Positions 8,943 to 19,626 are shown, numbered from the stretch's first letter. The stretch is DNA of 64,000 nt from Paraglaciecola sp. L1A13 (GCF_009796745.1 NZ_CP047024.1:2852001-2916000); one strand, 5' to 3'. Numbers and translations are program-made. Notes: generated by a model from the sequence alone, not told the origin.

Positions 8943-11258
8943 ATGAATAACAATCTCTTCGTTACTAAGCGGACTGGCGAGCGCGAAAGCATTGACCTTG
9001 AAAAAATCCACAAAGTCATTACTTGGGCTGCTAACGGTCTAAATAATGTGTCTGTCTCTCAAGTGGAAATTAAGGCGCACATCCAGTTCTATGACGGTAT
9101 CAAGACGGCGGATATTCATGAGACATTAATCCGTTCAGCAGCAGACCTCATCTCTACAGAGGCGCCAGATTATCAATATCTGGCAGCACGCTTAGCCATA
9201 TTTCATCTGCGTAAAAAAGCTTACGATCAATTTGAGCCCCCTGCTCTTTTCAGCCATGTTTCGAACATGGTTGAAACGCAAAAATACGACAAACATTTAT
9301 TAAGCGACTACAGCGAAGCAGAGTTCAATGAAATGGACGATTATATCGATCATTGGCGCGATATGGATTTCAGTTACGCTGCGGTAAAACAGCTTGAAGG
9401 GAAATATCTGGTTCAAAACCGTGTTACTGGCGAAATATACGAAAGTGCACAGTTTCTTTATATATTAGTAGCAGCCTGCTTGTTTGCAGATTATCCAAAA
9501 GACACGCGTATGGATTACATCAAGCGTTTCTATGATGCTACGTCGAAATTCAAAATATCGTTACCCACACCTATAATGGCGGGCGTACGTACCCCGACCA
9601 GACAGTTCAGTTCATGTGTATTAATTGAAGCGGGCGATAGCCTAGATTCAATCAATGCAACGGCCAGTGCCATCGTTAAGTATGTGAGTCAGCGTGCTGG
9701 AATAGGAGTGAATGCCGGACGTATTCGTGCGCTTGGTAGCCCGATTCGTGGTGGAGAAGCATTCCATACGGGTTGTATACCCTTTTATAAATATTTCCAA
9801 ACGGCTGTTAAAAGTTGTTCGCAAGGCGGAGTACGCGGTGGTGCAGCTACGTTGTTCTTCCCGCTTTGGCATATGGAAGTCGAATCGTTACTGGTATTGA
9901 AAAATAACCGTGGGGTAGAAGAAAACCGTGTTCGTCACTTAGATTATGGTGTGCAGTTCAATAAGTTGATGTACCAACGTTTGATTAAAGATCAGCACAT
10001 TAGTTTGTTCAGCCCATCTGATGTACCGGGACTATACGACGCATTCTTTGCTGATCAACCTAAATTTGAAGAACTTTACGTTAAATATGAACAAGACGAG
10101 AGTATCCGCAAAACACAAATTAAAGCCGTAGAATTATTTAGTCTGTTTATGCAAGAACGCGCGAGCACAGGCCGTATTTACTTACAGAACGTTGATCACT
10201 GTAATACTCACAGCCCATTTGATCCTAAAGTAGCGCCTATCCGTCAAAGCAATCTATGCCTTGAAATTGCCCTGCCGACGAAACCGTTAGAACATGTTAA
10301 CGACGAGAACGGCGAAATTGCCCTTTGTACCTTGTCCGCCTTTAATTTAGGGGCAATTGAGAGCCTTGACGACTTTGCAGAAATGGCTGATTTAGCGGTC
10401 CGCGCATTAGATAACTTACTCGATTATCAAGATTACCCAGTGCCTGCTGCTTATAACGCCACTATGGGTCGTCGTACTCTTGGTATTGGTGTTATTAACT
10501 TTGCTTATTATCTCGCCAAAAATAATGTCAAATATTCCGATGGCAGTGCAAATGCACTTATTCATCGTACGTTTGAGGCAATGCAATATTACTTGATGCG
10601 CGCATCATGTAATTTGGCTAAAGAGAAAGGTGCCTGTCCGAAGTTTAACGAAACCACCTATTCTCAAGGCTTGATGCCGATTGACACCTATAAGAAAGAT
10701 TTAGACAAGATCTGTAGCGAACCTCTACATTATGATTGGGATAGCTTACGCGCAGATATCAAGCAATACGGTTTACGTAACAGTACGCTGTCAGCATTAA
10801 TGCCGTCTGAAACTTCATCACAAATTTCAAACGCAACCAACGGTATTGAACCACCACGTGGCCATATTAGCGTCAAATCCAGTAAAGATGGCGTGTTAAA
10901 ACAAGTAGTGCCTGAATACGAGCGCTTGAAAGACAAGTACGAACTATTGTGGGATCTACCATCAAACGATGGTTATTTGCAGTTAACAGGTATTATGCAA
11001 AAGTTTGTTGATCAAACCATTTCTGCCAATACCAGTTACGATCCAAATAAATACGACGGCGGAAAAGTACCCATGAAACTGTTGTTAAAAGACTTGCTGA
11101 CGGCCTATCAACTCGGTGTTAAAACCTTGTACTACCACAACACACGTGATGGGGCAACAGACACCTCTGGGCAAGAACTGAAATCAACCAAGTTTGTTCC
11201 CCAAGAAGCCATTATCGAAGAAGACGATGATTGCGCCGGCGGTGCGTGTAAAATTTAA
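8943..11258 (+). CDS. nrdA: ribonucleoside-diphosphate reductase class Ia, alpha subunit
   Basis: It is the large catalytic subunit that reduces all four ribonucleoside diphosphates. The protein is 771 residues, like E. coli NrdA (761). An N-terminal ATP-cone is at about 5-95 ([16 protein letters not shown]). Active-site Cys225 is in [13 protein letters not shown], the [12 protein letters not shown] and NLCLEI motifs carry the catalytic and second redox cysteines, and the mobile C-terminal redox pair is in [11 protein letters not shown]. It is the first gene of nrdA-nrdB-yfaE. No strong Shine-Dalgarno precedes the ATG at 8943, which is notable for so highly expressed a gene. Confidence 0.98.
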   Translation: MNNNLFVTKRTGERESIDLEKIHKVITWAANGLNNVSVSQVEIKAHIQFYDGIKTADIHETLIRSAADLISTEAPDYQYLAARLAIFHLRKKAYDQFEPPALFSHVSNMVETQKYDKHLLSDYSEAEFNEMDDYIDHWRDMDFSYAAVKQLEGKYLVQNRVTGEIYESAQFLYILVAACLFADYPKDTRMDYIKRFYDATSKFKISLPTPIMAGVRTPTRQFSSCVLIEAGDSLDSINATASAIVKYVSQRAGIGVNAGRIRALGSPIRGGEAFHTGCIPFYKYFQTAVKSCSQGGVRGGAATLFFPLWHMEVESLLVLKNNRGVEENRVRHLDYGVQFNKLMYQRLIKDQHISLFSPSDVPGLYDAFFADQPKFEELYVKYEQDESIRKTQIKAVELFSLFMQERASTGRIYLQNVDHCNTHSPFDPKVAPIRQSNLCLEIALPTKPLEHVNDENGEIALCTLSAFNLGAIESLDDFAEMADLAVRALDNLLDYQDYPVPAAYNATMGRRTLGIGVINFAYYLAKNNVKYSDGSANALIHRTFEAMQYYLMRASCNLAKEKGACPKFNETTYSQGLMPIDTYKKDLDKICSEPLHYDWDSLRADIKQYGLRNSTLSALMPSETSSQISNATNGIEPPRGHISVKSSKDGVLKQVVPEYERLKDKYELLWDLPSNDGYLQLTGIMQKFVDQTISANTSYDPNKYDGGKVPMKLLLKDLLTAYQLGVKTLYYHNTRDGATDTSGQELKSTKFVPQEAIIEEDDDCAGGACKI

Positions 11259-11268
11259 TCCTTTGTGA

Positions 11269-11293
11269 GCCCTTTTGCGTAATGCAAAAGGGC
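11269..11293 (+). other. perfect hairpin between nrdA and nrdB
   Basis: GCCCTTTTGC (11269-11278), a five-base loop, then GCAAAAGGGC (11284-11293): a perfect 10-bp stem placed 10 bases after the nrdA stop and 30 bases before the nrdB ATG. No T-run follows, so it is probably an mRNA processing or stability element that sets the ratio of NrdA to NrdB, not a terminator. The role is inferred. Confidence 0.7.
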
Positions 11294-11323
11294 AAATTCA
11301 ACTCAATACGGCCATTTACCCCC

Positions 11324-12454
11324 ATGAAATACACGACGTTTAATCAAAAAAATAACGACCCTTTGTTGGAGCCTATGTTCTTTGGCAATCCGGTCAACGT
11401 GGCTCGCTATGATCAACAAAAGCACAGTATTTTTGAAAAATTGATCGAAAAGCAAATTAGCTTTTTTTGGCGTCCAGAAGAAGTTGATGTGAGTAAAGAT
11501 CGGGTTGATTTTCAAAAGCTAAGCGATTCTGAAAAGCACATTTTCATCTCTAACTTGAAATATCAAACTTTGTTAGATTCAATACAAGGTCGTAGTCCGA
11601 ATATTGCTTTTTTACCTATTATTTCGATTCCTGAGCTTGAGACATGGACTGAAACATGGTCATTTTTTGAAACGATTCACTCTCGATCGTACACCCATAT
11701 TTTGCGTAATCTGTTTGGCGACCCAAGCAGTATTTTCTCTGACATAGTAGAGAATGAGGAAATTAAAAAGCGCGCCGCAGATATATCTAAATACTATGAT
11801 GATTTGATTTTTTACACCCAGCTTTGGCAAACACTTGGTGAAGGTACACATACCATACATGGTGAAAAACACATAGTGACCATGCGTACCCTAAAGATTA
11901 AATTATTTTTATGTATGAACTCAGTAAACGCCCTCGAAGCGATACGTTTTTATGTGTCATTTGCGTGTACTTTTGCTTTCGCTGAACGAGAATTAATGGA
12001 AGGTAATTCCAAAATTATTCGCCTAATTTCTCGGGATGAAAATTTACACTTAACCTCTACACAACATATTTTAAATTTGTGGGCAAAAGGTAAAGATGAT
12101 CCTGAAATGGCGGATATCGCTCTTGAGTTCAGAGATCAAGCTAGAGATATATTCCTTGATGCCGTCGCCCAGGAAAAAGAATGGGCTGGATATTTGTTCA
12201 AAAATGGCTCAATGATCGGTTTGAATAAAGAAATTCTTTGTCAGTATGTAGAGTTTATTGCTAATCATAGAATGTCAGCTATTGGCCTCGGTCAACCTTT
12301 TGACATTAAACACAACCCCTTGCCTTGGATGAATAACTATTTGAATTCAGACAATGTACAGGTCGCTCCACAAGAATCTGAAATTAGCTCGTACCTTGTT
12401 GGTCAAATCGACTCTGAAGTAGGTAGTAACGACTTCGACGAGTTCGAGCTGTAG
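11324..12454 (+). CDS. nrdB: ribonucleoside-diphosphate reductase class Ia, beta subunit
   Basis: It is the diiron-tyrosyl radical subunit. From the ATG at 11324 ([20 protein letters not shown]) the protein is 376 residues, exactly the E. coli length, and ends [23 protein letters not shown] with the C-terminal NrdA-binding tail. Iron ligands lie in [25 protein letters not shown] and SRDENLHL. An in-frame ATG at 11282 lies inside the intergenic hairpin and would add 14 unrelated residues, so it is rejected. The site before 11324 is C-rich without a clear Shine-Dalgarno. The stop overlaps the yfaE start by one base. Confidence 0.97.
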   Translation: MKYTTFNQKNNDPLLEPMFFGNPVNVARYDQQKHSIFEKLIEKQISFFWRPEEVDVSKDRVDFQKLSDSEKHIFISNLKYQTLLDSIQGRSPNIAFLPIISIPELETWTETWSFFETIHSRSYTHILRNLFGDPSSIFSDIVENEEIKKRAADISKYYDDLIFYTQLWQTLGEGTHTIHGEKHIVTMRTLKIKLFLCMNSVNALEAIRFYVSFACTFAFAERELMEGNSKIIRLISRDENLHLTSTQHILNLWAKGKDDPEMADIALEFRDQARDIFLDAVAQEKEWAGYLFKNGSMIGLNKEILCQYVEFIANHRMSAIGLGQPFDIKHNPLPWMNNYLNSDNVQVAPQESEISSYLVGQIDSEVGSNDFDEFEL

Positions 12455-12723
12455 TGTGCAAAAAAGTCACGGTTGTTAAATACGACTCAGACATACCTTG
12501 TGAGCAAACGTTATCGTTTGCTCACAACAATCTTCTCGACTGCTTACTAAATAACAACATCGCCAAAGAGTACCACTGCAAAGAAGGTTTTTGTGGGGCG
12601 TGTCGTACAGAACTGATAGACGGCGATGTTGAGTACTTGCTTGATCCACTCGCTTATATAGATGATGGGGAAATTCTGGCCTGCTGTTGTAAACCATTAG
12701 GTAATATAAAAATCAAAGCCTAG
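12454..12723 (+). CDS. yfaE: 2Fe-2S ferredoxin-like protein YfaE
   Basis: A plant-type 2Fe-2S ferredoxin of 89 residues that in E. coli supplies electrons to assemble and maintain the NrdB diferric-tyrosyl radical. The cluster cysteines are Cys42, Cys47 and Cys50 (CKEGFCGAC) and one of Cys77-79 (ACCCK). It begins with GTG at 12454, whose G is the last base of the nrdB TAG stop, so translation is coupled. This nrdA-nrdB-yfaE order is conserved in gammaproteobacteria. Confidence 0.93.
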   Translation: MCKKVTVVKYDSDIPCEQTLSFAHNNLLDCLLNNNIAKEYHCKEGFCGACRTELIDGDVEYLLDPLAYIDDGEILACCCKPLGNIKIKA

Positions 12724-13097
12724 CTTACCCTACCTATGTTGAATTACATTTCGTAATAGAGTGCCACAAAGTAAAATTTAACCCTTTCAAACAACCTAAG
12801 TCATCACCCACTAATAAGTATCTACTCTTAATAAAATACCCAGCAAATGCTGTCTACGGCGTCGTGATGCAGATATGACTGTCTCGGTCTCATCAGCTCT
12901 TTTAAAGAGTAAAAATACAAGTCAACGTAGTTCAAGCATTCCCGTTAGGCGATTTTGTTAATGGGGTTAAAGCAGCCTGTTTAAACTCAAGACACCAACA
13001 CTTATCTTTCAATCAAGCGTCTTGACCAAATGCGGCGTATTGTGACTGTTAAGATTTTCGTTAAAAATCATTTGTTAACGTGGATTGATTTTATACA
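12724..13097. other. gene-free intergenic region between yfaE and asnB
   Basis: The two flanking genes converge here. I find no open frame with a plausible start, no RNA gene and no convincing intrinsic terminator in these 374 bases. The sequence has no obvious direct or inverted repeats. Confidence 0.6.
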
Positions 13098-14987
13098 TTA
13101 TTGACTTTGGTACCAAGATTGGAACATCAACATGTTCCACAACTGGGTATGGTACTTTTTCTTTTTATATTTGAAGTCATGCCATAAAATTGCAACTTTA
13201 TCACTATCAAATAGACCCTGCTGCTGCAATCTATCTCTGGCAAGTAAATCTTCAGCCCAATCGTTCAGTGGGCCATTCAACCAATCACGTACAGGAGAAC
13301 CAAAGCCATGCTTGGGATGATTGGTTAACGCGTTAGGAATATGTGCATCCAAAATTTGCCTGAGTATGTGTTTGCCTTTATTTTCTTGAAACTTCATAGA
13401 CATCGGTAACGACCACGCAAACTCAGTTATACGGTGATCCAATAGCGGACTTCGCAACTCTAAGCTGTTGGCCATACTCGCACGATCAGTCTTTACCAAA
13501 ATGTCATCACACAAATACGTTAAATAATCATAAAGCATTAAATACTGTTCTGGGTGTGGCAAAGACAAAGCATTAACTTGCTGCAATTTATATTGCACCG
13601 GCACATGAGGGTTAAGCATTAAACTCTCCGGTGCTACCCACTTACAAATACGGCTCATATACATATCAAGAACGGTCATGGCACCGATTTCATTGGCATA
13701 TTTGTTGGCAGTCAGCCCGAGCTTTTGTTTGCTACCTAATTTATATAATTGATTGGATAGAAGACGTTTCAAGGTATCAGGTATTTTTTGACTGGTTTGC
13801 CAGTTTTTAATATTTCTAAAATAACGGTTATACCCATAAAATAACTCATCGCCACCATCACCACTTAGCGCTACGGTGACTTTGCTTCGCGCAAGTTTTG
13901 AAACAATAAACATTGGGATCTGCGATGAATCGGCGAAAGGCTCATCGTAATGCTGAGCAATATCGGGCACTAAATCTAGGGCATCTTGGCCGCTAACGTA
14001 GAGCTCGTTATGAGAGGTCCCCAAGTAACCAGCAATATCTTTTGCAATATGCGCTTCATCTTTATCACTGTTACTAAAGCCAATCGAGAAACTATTTACC
14101 GGACGAGATGACTGCTTTTGCATCATTGCAGCCACTAAACTTGAGTCAACTCCCCCAGACAATAACACGCCGAAAGGCACATCAGATATCATGCGTAGTC
14201 TGGTTGAATCTTCTAACAACCCAGTCAAATGTGATTGCGCCTCGCCCAGCGTACCGCCAAAAGGATGATTGAAATTATACGCAGCGACATCAAGCGCAGA
14301 CCAGTACTTATGACATAGTGCGAGTAAATCAGGTACGCTATTTAAGGCATCAACGCCTAGTGTAATAAAACTCCCCGGCTCCAGTTTGTATATCCCCTTG
14401 TAGATAGAATAAGGCGCAGGAATATAGTTAAAGCGCATATATTGTCCGAGAGCTTGCATATCTAACTCAGGCTTAAAACCGGGGATCGCTTTAAGCGCTT
14501 TCAACTCTGATGCAAAGCAAAAATAGCCGGCATTACGGCCGAAATAAAGTGGTTTTTTACCCACCCGGTCACGGGCTAGTGATAAAGTTTGCTCTTGCTT
14601 GTCCCACACTGCGAGTGCAAACATACCGTTGAACTTGCGTAAGGCTTCTGCCAAGCCAAATTGTGCGATCGCATACAGCACCACTTCACTGTCTGAATAC
14701 CCTTTAAATCGTTGCTGTGTTAATTCTTTACGTATCTCTTCAAAGTTGTACACCTCTCCATTGAACACCATCACATAGCGCCCACAGGAAGAAGACATAG
14801 GTTGATGCCCAGAATGACTAACATCTTGTATCGCCAATCGGGTATGGCCTAGTCCAATACCGGGCTCTTCTACCCAAACACCATTATCGTCTGGTCCTCT
14901 ATGGGTAAGAGTTGCGTTCATGTTTTTTAGGATGACAGAAAGATTAGACGACGCGTTTAAACGAAAAAGACCGGAAATACCGCACAT
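13098..14987 (-). CDS. asnB: asparagine synthase (glutamine-hydrolysing)
   Basis: An AsnB-type amidotransferase of 629 residues. Cys2 of MCGISGLFRL is the class II glutaminase nucleophile, RGPDD and the FNGEVYN segment complete the Ntn domain (to about 200), and the C-terminal synthetase domain has the PP-loop LLSGGVDSS and SGDGGDELFYGYNRY. It is longer than the E. coli 554-residue AsnB and resembles the Bacillus AsnB / amidotransferase group often found in polysaccharide clusters. Here it stands alone among housekeeping genes, so plain asparagine synthesis is the default reading. An alternative role modifying a surface sugar cannot be excluded, particularly as a PEP-CTERM protein occurs 48 kb away. 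Confidence 0.88.
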   Translation of the reverse strand: MCGISGLFRLNASSNLSVILKNMNATLTHRGPDDNGVWVEEPGIGLGHTRLAIQDVSHSGHQPMSSSCGRYVMVFNGEVYNFEEIRKELTQQRFKGYSDSEVVLYAIAQFGLAEALRKFNGMFALAVWDKQEQTLSLARDRVGKKPLYFGRNAGYFCFASELKALKAIPGFKPELDMQALGQYMRFNYIPAPYSIYKGIYKLEPGSFITLGVDALNSVPDLLALCHKYWSALDVAAYNFNHPFGGTLGEAQSHLTGLLEDSTRLRMISDVPFGVLLSGGVDSSLVAAMMQKQSSRPVNSFSIGFSNSDKDEAHIAKDIAGYLGTSHNELYVSGQDALDLVPDIAQHYDEPFADSSQIPMFIVSKLARSKVTVALSGDGGDELFYGYNRYFRNIKNWQTSQKIPDTLKRLLSNQLYKLGSKQKLGLTANKYANEIGAMTVLDMYMSRICKWVAPESLMLNPHVPVQYKLQQVNALSLPHPEQYLMLYDYLTYLCDDILVKTDRASMANSLELRSPLLDHRITEFAWSLPMSMKFQENKGKHILRQILDAHIPNALTNHPKHGFGSPVRDWLNGPLNDWAEDLLARDRLQQQGLFDSDKVAILWHDFKYKKKKYHTQLWNMLMFQSWYQSQ

Positions 14988-15153
14988 AAAAGAAAGCTCA
15001 TTATTGTAATTATTATGTTAGAAAATGTATTTTAAGAGCGGGAAATTAGCATATTTGCTGTAAAATGACACGTTAACTGGATGCAGTGTAAGGTGGCGAA
15101 AAAAGTTATTAATTGACTGGAACAATACAAAGCTCGCGGGCTTATCTACCCAC

Positions 15154-15178
15154 AAAAAAGCCAGCTGAAATGCTGGCT
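15154..15178 (-). terminator. intrinsic terminator downstream of purC
   Basis: On the minus strand AGCCAGC, a six-base loop and GCTGGCT are followed by TTTTTT. It lies about 40 bases after the purC stop and ends the dapA-bamC-purC unit. Confidence 0.85.
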
Positions 15179-15218
15179 CTTTGAGAGGAGAAGGACCAAT
15201 CATGCCACTATGAATTAG

Positions 15219-16322
15219 CTAATCAATTAACTGGTAACGGCTGCGCAATATATCAATCACTTCCGCTTTAGGATTCTCGCTCAAAACAATTTTACGACCC
15301 GTAATTTTTTCAGCTATTTGGGTGTAAGTATTTGAGATATCCATCAAAACATTTACCGGAAGTGCATTATCTCTTGCTAACGCCTCACGTTCGGCCATAC
15401 GCTCTTTGTTGAGTAAAATATCGGGATCAGAGAAATGATTGAGCAACAGTTGCCTAAATCCTTCTTTAGAATTCTCAACTATGTTGCCTTGCTTGTACTC
15501 CGCTTCATCCCAGATACGCGAAGAATCAGGCGTTCCTACTTCGTCCATGTATATCAATTTATCGTCGCCATGCACGTCTTTCACATAACCAAATTCAAAT
15601 TTGGTGTCCACAAAAATCTGCCCCAATCCTTCTAATGCTTTACTGATGACGGCAAAACCATCGGTTAATAGTTTTTCGTATAAATCGATGTCAGTGGCTG
15701 AATTAAAATTAAAGGCTGCATAGTTTTTCACAATATCACGACGAGAAACATTCACATCATCTGCTTCAGGGACCCCTTCAATACCTTTTAGCACACCTTT
15801 GGTTGAAGGTGTAATCAACACGTTTGTGAGCTTGCTATCTTTGCCTAAGCCATCTTCTAAGCGAATTCCGCAGAATTCCCGCTCACCTTTTTCGTAGGCG
15901 CGCCACATTGAACCTGTAATGTATTGACGGCAGATAGCTTCAATCATCACTGGTCGCGCTTTTTGTACTATCCACACCAACGGATGAGGAATATCTAAAA
16001 TATGGCTATCCGCTAATCCTTGCTCTTTAAATAAGCCGAACCAATGATTAGAGATTGCGTTTAATGCCGCACCTTTACCCGGTACACCTTTCATTCCCTC
16101 TTCACCATGCCAAATACAGTCAAATGCAGAAATGCGGTCACTGATCAACATTATCGCTAACGGTGTGTCTTTCGGCACAGGGTAGTTATGTTGCTCAATA
16201 AGGCGACGGCTATCTTCTTCAGTTAACCAGTAAACAGAGCGGACTTTTCCACTGTGTACGGGTAAGTTTGTGCGAATTGGAAGGTTGTCATTAACAGCAA
16301 GCACTTGGTCAGCGAAGCTCAT
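15219..16322 (-). CDS. purC: phosphoribosylaminoimidazole-succinocarboxamide synthase (SAICAR synthase)
   Basis: It condenses CAIR with aspartate in purine synthesis, using ATP. The protein is 367 residues, the long form common in Vibrio and Alteromonadales (E. coli PurC is 237). Recognisable segments are HSGKVRSVY near the N-terminus, [14 protein letters not shown], and [28 protein letters not shown] for the substrate site. An AAGGAC site precedes the ATG at 16322. It lies downstream of bamC on the same strand, separated by a strong hairpin at 16359-16385. Confidence 0.96.
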   Translation of the reverse strand: MSFADQVLAVNDNLPIRTNLPVHSGKVRSVYWLTEEDSRRLIEQHNYPVPKDTPLAIMLISDRISAFDCIWHGEEGMKGVPGKGAALNAISNHWFGLFKEQGLADSHILDIPHPLVWIVQKARPVMIEAICRQYITGSMWRAYEKGEREFCGIRLEDGLGKDSKLTNVLITPSTKGVLKGIEGVPEADDVNVSRRDIVKNYAAFNFNSATDIDLYEKLLTDGFAVISKALEGLGQIFVDTKFEFGYVKDVHGDDKLIYMDEVGTPDSSRIWDEAEYKQGNIVENSKEGFRQLLLNHFSDPDILLNKERMAEREALARDNALPVNVLMDISNTYTQIAEKITGRKIVLSENPKAEVIDILRSRYQLID

Positions 16323-16358
16323 ACAAGATTGTCCTTAAAAAAGGGTTGTCTACAAAAT

Positions 16359-16385
16359 GAAAGAGCACCCTTGCGGTGCTCTTTC
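16359..16385 (-). terminator. hairpin terminator/attenuator between bamC and purC
   Basis: A perfect 11-bp stem (GAAAGAGCACC at 16359-16369 and GGTGCTCTTTC at 16375-16385) with loop CTTGC lies about 18 bases past the bamC stop. On the minus strand it is followed by ATTTTG, a short T-run. It could terminate dapA-bamC transcripts partially before purC. Confidence 0.7.
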
Positions 16386-16402
16386 AAAACATACGATAAA
16401 GG

Positions 16403-17509
16403 TTAAATATCTAAGTTGTCATCTGCCATTACACGGGCAAAAACGTCATACAAGCTAGATAGTTTTTCTTGCGTAAACGGCGTGCTTTCATTGTCGAGAA
16501 CGGTTAATGATGTTTTCTCACCGACCTCTTCAACTCTAAAGCGATATTCCTGTTTTTCCAGCGGTAAAGCATTGGCATCGTTAGACCATATTGAATCCCA
16601 CCAACCACTTTCAGTGCCATTATATTTTACAAACAATAAACCATTAGATTTATCGTAATCTTTTACGTCAAAACCGAGTTTACGCAACACCAGTAATACT
16701 CTAGGCCAAGCCGTGTCGTAGTTGCTATCGATAATAAACGCAGGCGCGTCTTCTTCATCAATACCAATCGTTAATTGCATTCCACGGCGAATTTCACGTA
16801 TACGCTTAGCATCGGCAACACGAATTTGATATTCGTAGTGCCCGATCACTTTATTTAGAATGTCGACTTCTTTAGCTCGCCCATCAACATCCCCTTTTTC
16901 AGCAATGACTTTCTGGCCTTGACGTTCTTGATAGTCAACCAAGTGAACGTTGAGCGTTGCAGTTCGCCCATGAGGTTTCATTTCTAAATCAAACTCGAAA
17001 CGCTGACTAGTATCACGTTCAACACTCGTCCAACTATACCAATGATCATCCAACACTTCTTTGGCAACAACCCAGTCGGTTACCAGGCGTTGTTTATCTT
17101 TATCAAAAGATTCAATGCCAATTCCCTGCTCTTCAAGGTAGCTAAGCAAGGAGTTCCAAATTGTTGTATCTAGTGGTTGACTATCATCCACTTGATCAAA
17201 ATTAACTTTGGCATCTTTGCTACCATCGTCAACGTGAGAACCCGTGACTAAAGGTAGTACTAAAGCCGGTGATACCACCTTAAGCTTTTTACCTATAAAA
17301 TTACGCGGGGCGTCTTTATCTAGTGCAGGAAGCTTATAAGCCTGACTAAAATTAGGGCGGTCAACATCCGCGGGTACTTGAATATCCTTGCCGGGTTGTT
17401 GCTTGGTATATTCAAAATTACCGCTAGCGATTTGTCGCTCTTCTAAAGAACTACAGGCACTTAATACGCCAATCGCAATAGCCCCGCCAATGAAAAACTT
17501 AGTTGTCAT
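16403..17509 (-). CDS. bamC: outer membrane protein assembly factor BamC (lipoprotein)
   Basis: BamC is a lipoprotein of the BAM complex that inserts beta-barrel proteins in the outer membrane. The 368-residue precursor has a lipoprotein signal ending LSAC with Cys19 as the lipidated residue, an unstructured N-terminal stretch, and two helix-grip domains. The start at 17509 has an AAGGAG site that overlaps the dapA stop codon (TAAGGAG). The dapA-bamC pairing is the same as in E. coli (dapA-nlpB), which supports the call although BamC sequences diverge strongly. Confidence 0.94.
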   Translation of the reverse strand: MTTKFFIGGAIAIGVLSACSSLEERQIASGNFEYTKQQPGKDIQVPADVDRPNFSQAYKLPALDKDAPRNFIGKKLKVVSPALVLPLVTGSHVDDGSKDAKVNFDQVDDSQPLDTTIWNSLLSYLEEQGIGIESFDKDKQRLVTDWVVAKEVLDDHWYSWTSVERDTSQRFEFDLEMKPHGRTATLNVHLVDYQERQGQKVIAEKGDVDGRAKEVDILNKVIGHYEYQIRVADAKRIREIRRGMQLTIGIDEEDAPAFIIDSNYDTAWPRVLLVLRKLGFDVKDYDKSNGLLFVKYNGTESGWWDSIWSNDANALPLEKQEYRFRVEEVGEKTSLTVLDNESTPFTQEKLSSLYDVFARVMADDNLDI

Positions 17510-17518
17510 GCAATCTCC

Positions 17519-18400
17519 TTAAGATAATACGCCCGAATTGCGCATGACTTGTTCGATATGAATTTGGCTATCAAGTTCCGATTCAATTAGCGGTAAACGC
17601 AAAAATGCAGATTGAATGAGCCCCATTTTATATAATGCCCACTTAGGCAAGACTGGATTTGGTTCTATAAATAGCGAGCTATGCAAACCTGCAATTTTTT
17701 GATCGATTTCTTTGGCTTTCGCAAAGTCGCCGGCCAATGCCGCTTCACACATTTGAGCCATTTGTTTAGGCACGATGTTAGCCGTAACCGAAATCACGCC
17801 GTGACCACCAGCAGTTAAAAATTCGCAGCCAGTGGAATCATCACCGCTTAAAAAGACAAAATCTTTATCAACCAAAGGCAAGGTTTGTTTTAACCTAGTC
17901 ATATCACCCGTGGCATCTTTAAGCCCAACAATTTTTGGGTGGGTAGCTAGCTCGGCAACCGTCTCAGGTAACATATCAGCCACCGTCCGTCCGGGCACGT
18001 TATATAACAAGACCGGAAGGTCGGTTGCATCAGCTATCGCTTTAAAATGCGCAACCATACCTTTTTGTTGAGGTTTGTTGTAATAAGGTACCACGCTAAG
18101 GAAGCCATCTATGCCTGTATCAGACATTTGCTCACTTAGAAAAATAGCTTCAGCAGTTGAGTTAGCACCACTTCCGGCGATAATTGGGATTTTCTTATCC
18201 GCAAACTCAACCATGCGCCTAACCACTTCAATATGCTCATCGAAGGGCAAAGTAGCAGACTCACCCGTGGTGCCGACAGCAATCAAGCCGTGGCTGCCAT
18301 TAGCAATATGAAATTCAACCAACCTTTTTAAGGACGGATAATCTATCTCGCCAGATTGGTACATGGGGGTGATTAATGCAACGTAACTACCAGTAAACAT
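17519..18400 (-). CDS. dapA: 4-hydroxy-tetrahydrodipicolinate synthase
   Basis: It condenses pyruvate with aspartate semialdehyde, the first committed step to diaminopimelate and lysine. From the ATG at 18400 (MFTGSYVALITPM) it has 293 residues, the family length. The Schiff-base Lys161 (GLKDATGD), Tyr133 (LLYNVPGRT) and GTTGES motif at 43-48 are all present. The frame is open to 18544, but those extra 48 residues do not resemble DapA and a GGAG site precedes 18400. It is divergent from gcvR and followed by bamC. Confidence 0.97.
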   Translation of the reverse strand: MFTGSYVALITPMYQSGEIDYPSLKRLVEFHIANGSHGLIAVGTTGESATLPFDEHIEVVRRMVEFADKKIPIIAGSGANSTAEAIFLSEQMSDTGIDGFLSVVPYYNKPQQKGMVAHFKAIADATDLPVLLYNVPGRTVADMLPETVAELATHPKIVGLKDATGDMTRLKQTLPLVDKDFVFLSGDDSTGCEFLTAGGHGVISVTANIVPKQMAQMCEAALAGDFAKAKEIDQKIAGLHSSLFIEPNPVLPKWALYKMGLIQSAFLRLPLIESELDSQIHIEQVMRNSGVLS

Positions 18401-18561
18401 GCCTACTCCAGAAAAAATTCGCGCCTTATGGTAATGAGCCTGTGGGGTAAAAACAAGCATTGAATGCGCAGAATGCGAAACCAACACCGAAACTGGAAAT
18501 ACTAGGCTAAGATCAGGTATGTTAGTAGGGTCAGAAATTTCCAATTAAGCTCAATATTTTA

Positions 18562-19089
18562 ATGAACCATCAATTAATCATCACAATTTTAGGTGCCAAT
18601 AAGGTCGCCATGCTCAGTACGCTAACGGATGTTGTCAGTGCTGCGGGCTGCAATATATTAGACAGCAGACAAGCTGTTTATGGCCAAGATTTTTCACTTA
18701 CTATGATTGTAGAAGGCGCTCAAAGTGCCATCGTGCGGGTCGAATTAGCAATTCCGGTCGCCTGTCAGCAGCTTGATCTTCTGTCAATGATGAAGCGTAC
18801 TAAGCGCCACTCAAAACAAAACCTCGAGCATTTAGCTGATGTAGAGTTTTCCGGAGTGGATGCTTTAGGCGTGATAAAAGAGGTGACGCAGTTTTTTTCG
18901 ACATTCTGCGTGACCGTCAGCGCGCTACGCTTAAAAACAATTCAAACAGCGGCTGATGAAAACGCTCAAGTAAAATGCAAAATGGTGGTAAGTATGCCCC
19001 ACGACATAGATTTAATAGACTTTGAAAGCCAATTTCACAGCTTGCTCCAAGGTCTAAACTTACACGGTGCGATTAAGCAAAATCATTGA
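18562..19089 (+). CDS. gcvR: glycine cleavage system transcriptional repressor GcvR
   Basis: A 175-residue protein of two ACT-type domains (about 4-75 and 92-170). In E. coli GcvR binds GcvA in the absence of glycine and blocks activation of gcvTHP. There is no DNA-binding domain, as expected. It lies divergent from dapA and upstream of bcp, the E. coli order. The first residues MNHQLIITILGANKVAMLSTLTDVV fit the ACT start, so the ATG at 18562 is accepted, although it lacks a good Shine-Dalgarno. Confidence 0.9.
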   Translation: MNHQLIITILGANKVAMLSTLTDVVSAAGCNILDSRQAVYGQDFSLTMIVEGAQSAIVRVELAIPVACQQLDLLSMMKRTKRHSKQNLEHLADVEFSGVDALGVIKEVTQFFSTFCVTVSALRLKTIQTAADENAQVKCKMVVSMPHDIDLIDFESQFHSLLQGLNLHGAIKQNH

Positions 19090-19140
19090 TGATTTACCCA
19101 ATCGATCATCCATTCCAATCCAAACGAAGGACAGATTTAC

Positions 19141-19605
19141 ATGAATAGACTTACCGCAGGCGCAACTGCACCGGCATTTTCATTATTAAACGAAAACGGC
19201 GAGACCGTTAATCTAAGTGATTTTTCCGGTAAGAAAGTACTGGTATATTTTTATCCTAAAGCGATGACGCCGGGCTGTACAGTTCAGGCCCAAAACCTGC
19301 GCGACAGCAAAAATGAACTGGATAAATTGAATGTGGTTGTATTAGGTATTAGCCCAGATGCAGTAAAACGCTTACCAAAATTTATAGAAAAGGAACAACT
19401 TAATTTTAGTCTGCTATCAGATGAAGACCATGCTGTTGCCGAACAATTCGGCGTTTGGGGATTAAAGAAATTTATGGGAAAGGAATATGATGGTATTCAT
19501 CGTATTAGCTTTTTGATTAATGAAAAAGGAGTTGTTGAACACGTTTTCGATAAATTCAAGACCAAGGATCATCATCAGGTTGTACTTGATTACCTTAACC
19601 AATAG
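19141..19605 (+). CDS. bcp: thioredoxin-dependent peroxiredoxin Bcp/PrxQ, 1-Cys type
   Basis: A peroxiredoxin of 154 residues that reduces hydroperoxides. The peroxidatic Cys46 lies in YPKAMTPGCTVQA. The position of the E. coli resolving cysteine (five residues later) is Gln51 here, and Cys46 is the only cysteine in the protein. This variant must therefore work as a 1-Cys enzyme resolved by an external thiol. An AAGGA site precedes the ATG at 19141. It follows gcvR by 51 bases, the usual gcvR-bcp pair. Confidence 0.95.
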   Translation: MNRLTAGATAPAFSLLNENGETVNLSDFSGKKVLVYFYPKAMTPGCTVQAQNLRDSKNELDKLNVVVLGISPDAVKRLPKFIEKEQLNFSLLSDEDHAVAEQFGVWGLKKFMGKEYDGIHRISFLINEKGVVEHVFDKFKTKDHHQVVLDYLNQ

Positions 19606-19626
19606 GTAACTGCCTGACACCACACC

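Noticed and set aside
15018..15203. 61-residue minus-strand ORF between asnB and purC
   Set aside because: It overlaps the purC terminator hairpin, has no ribosome binding site and matches nothing recognisable.
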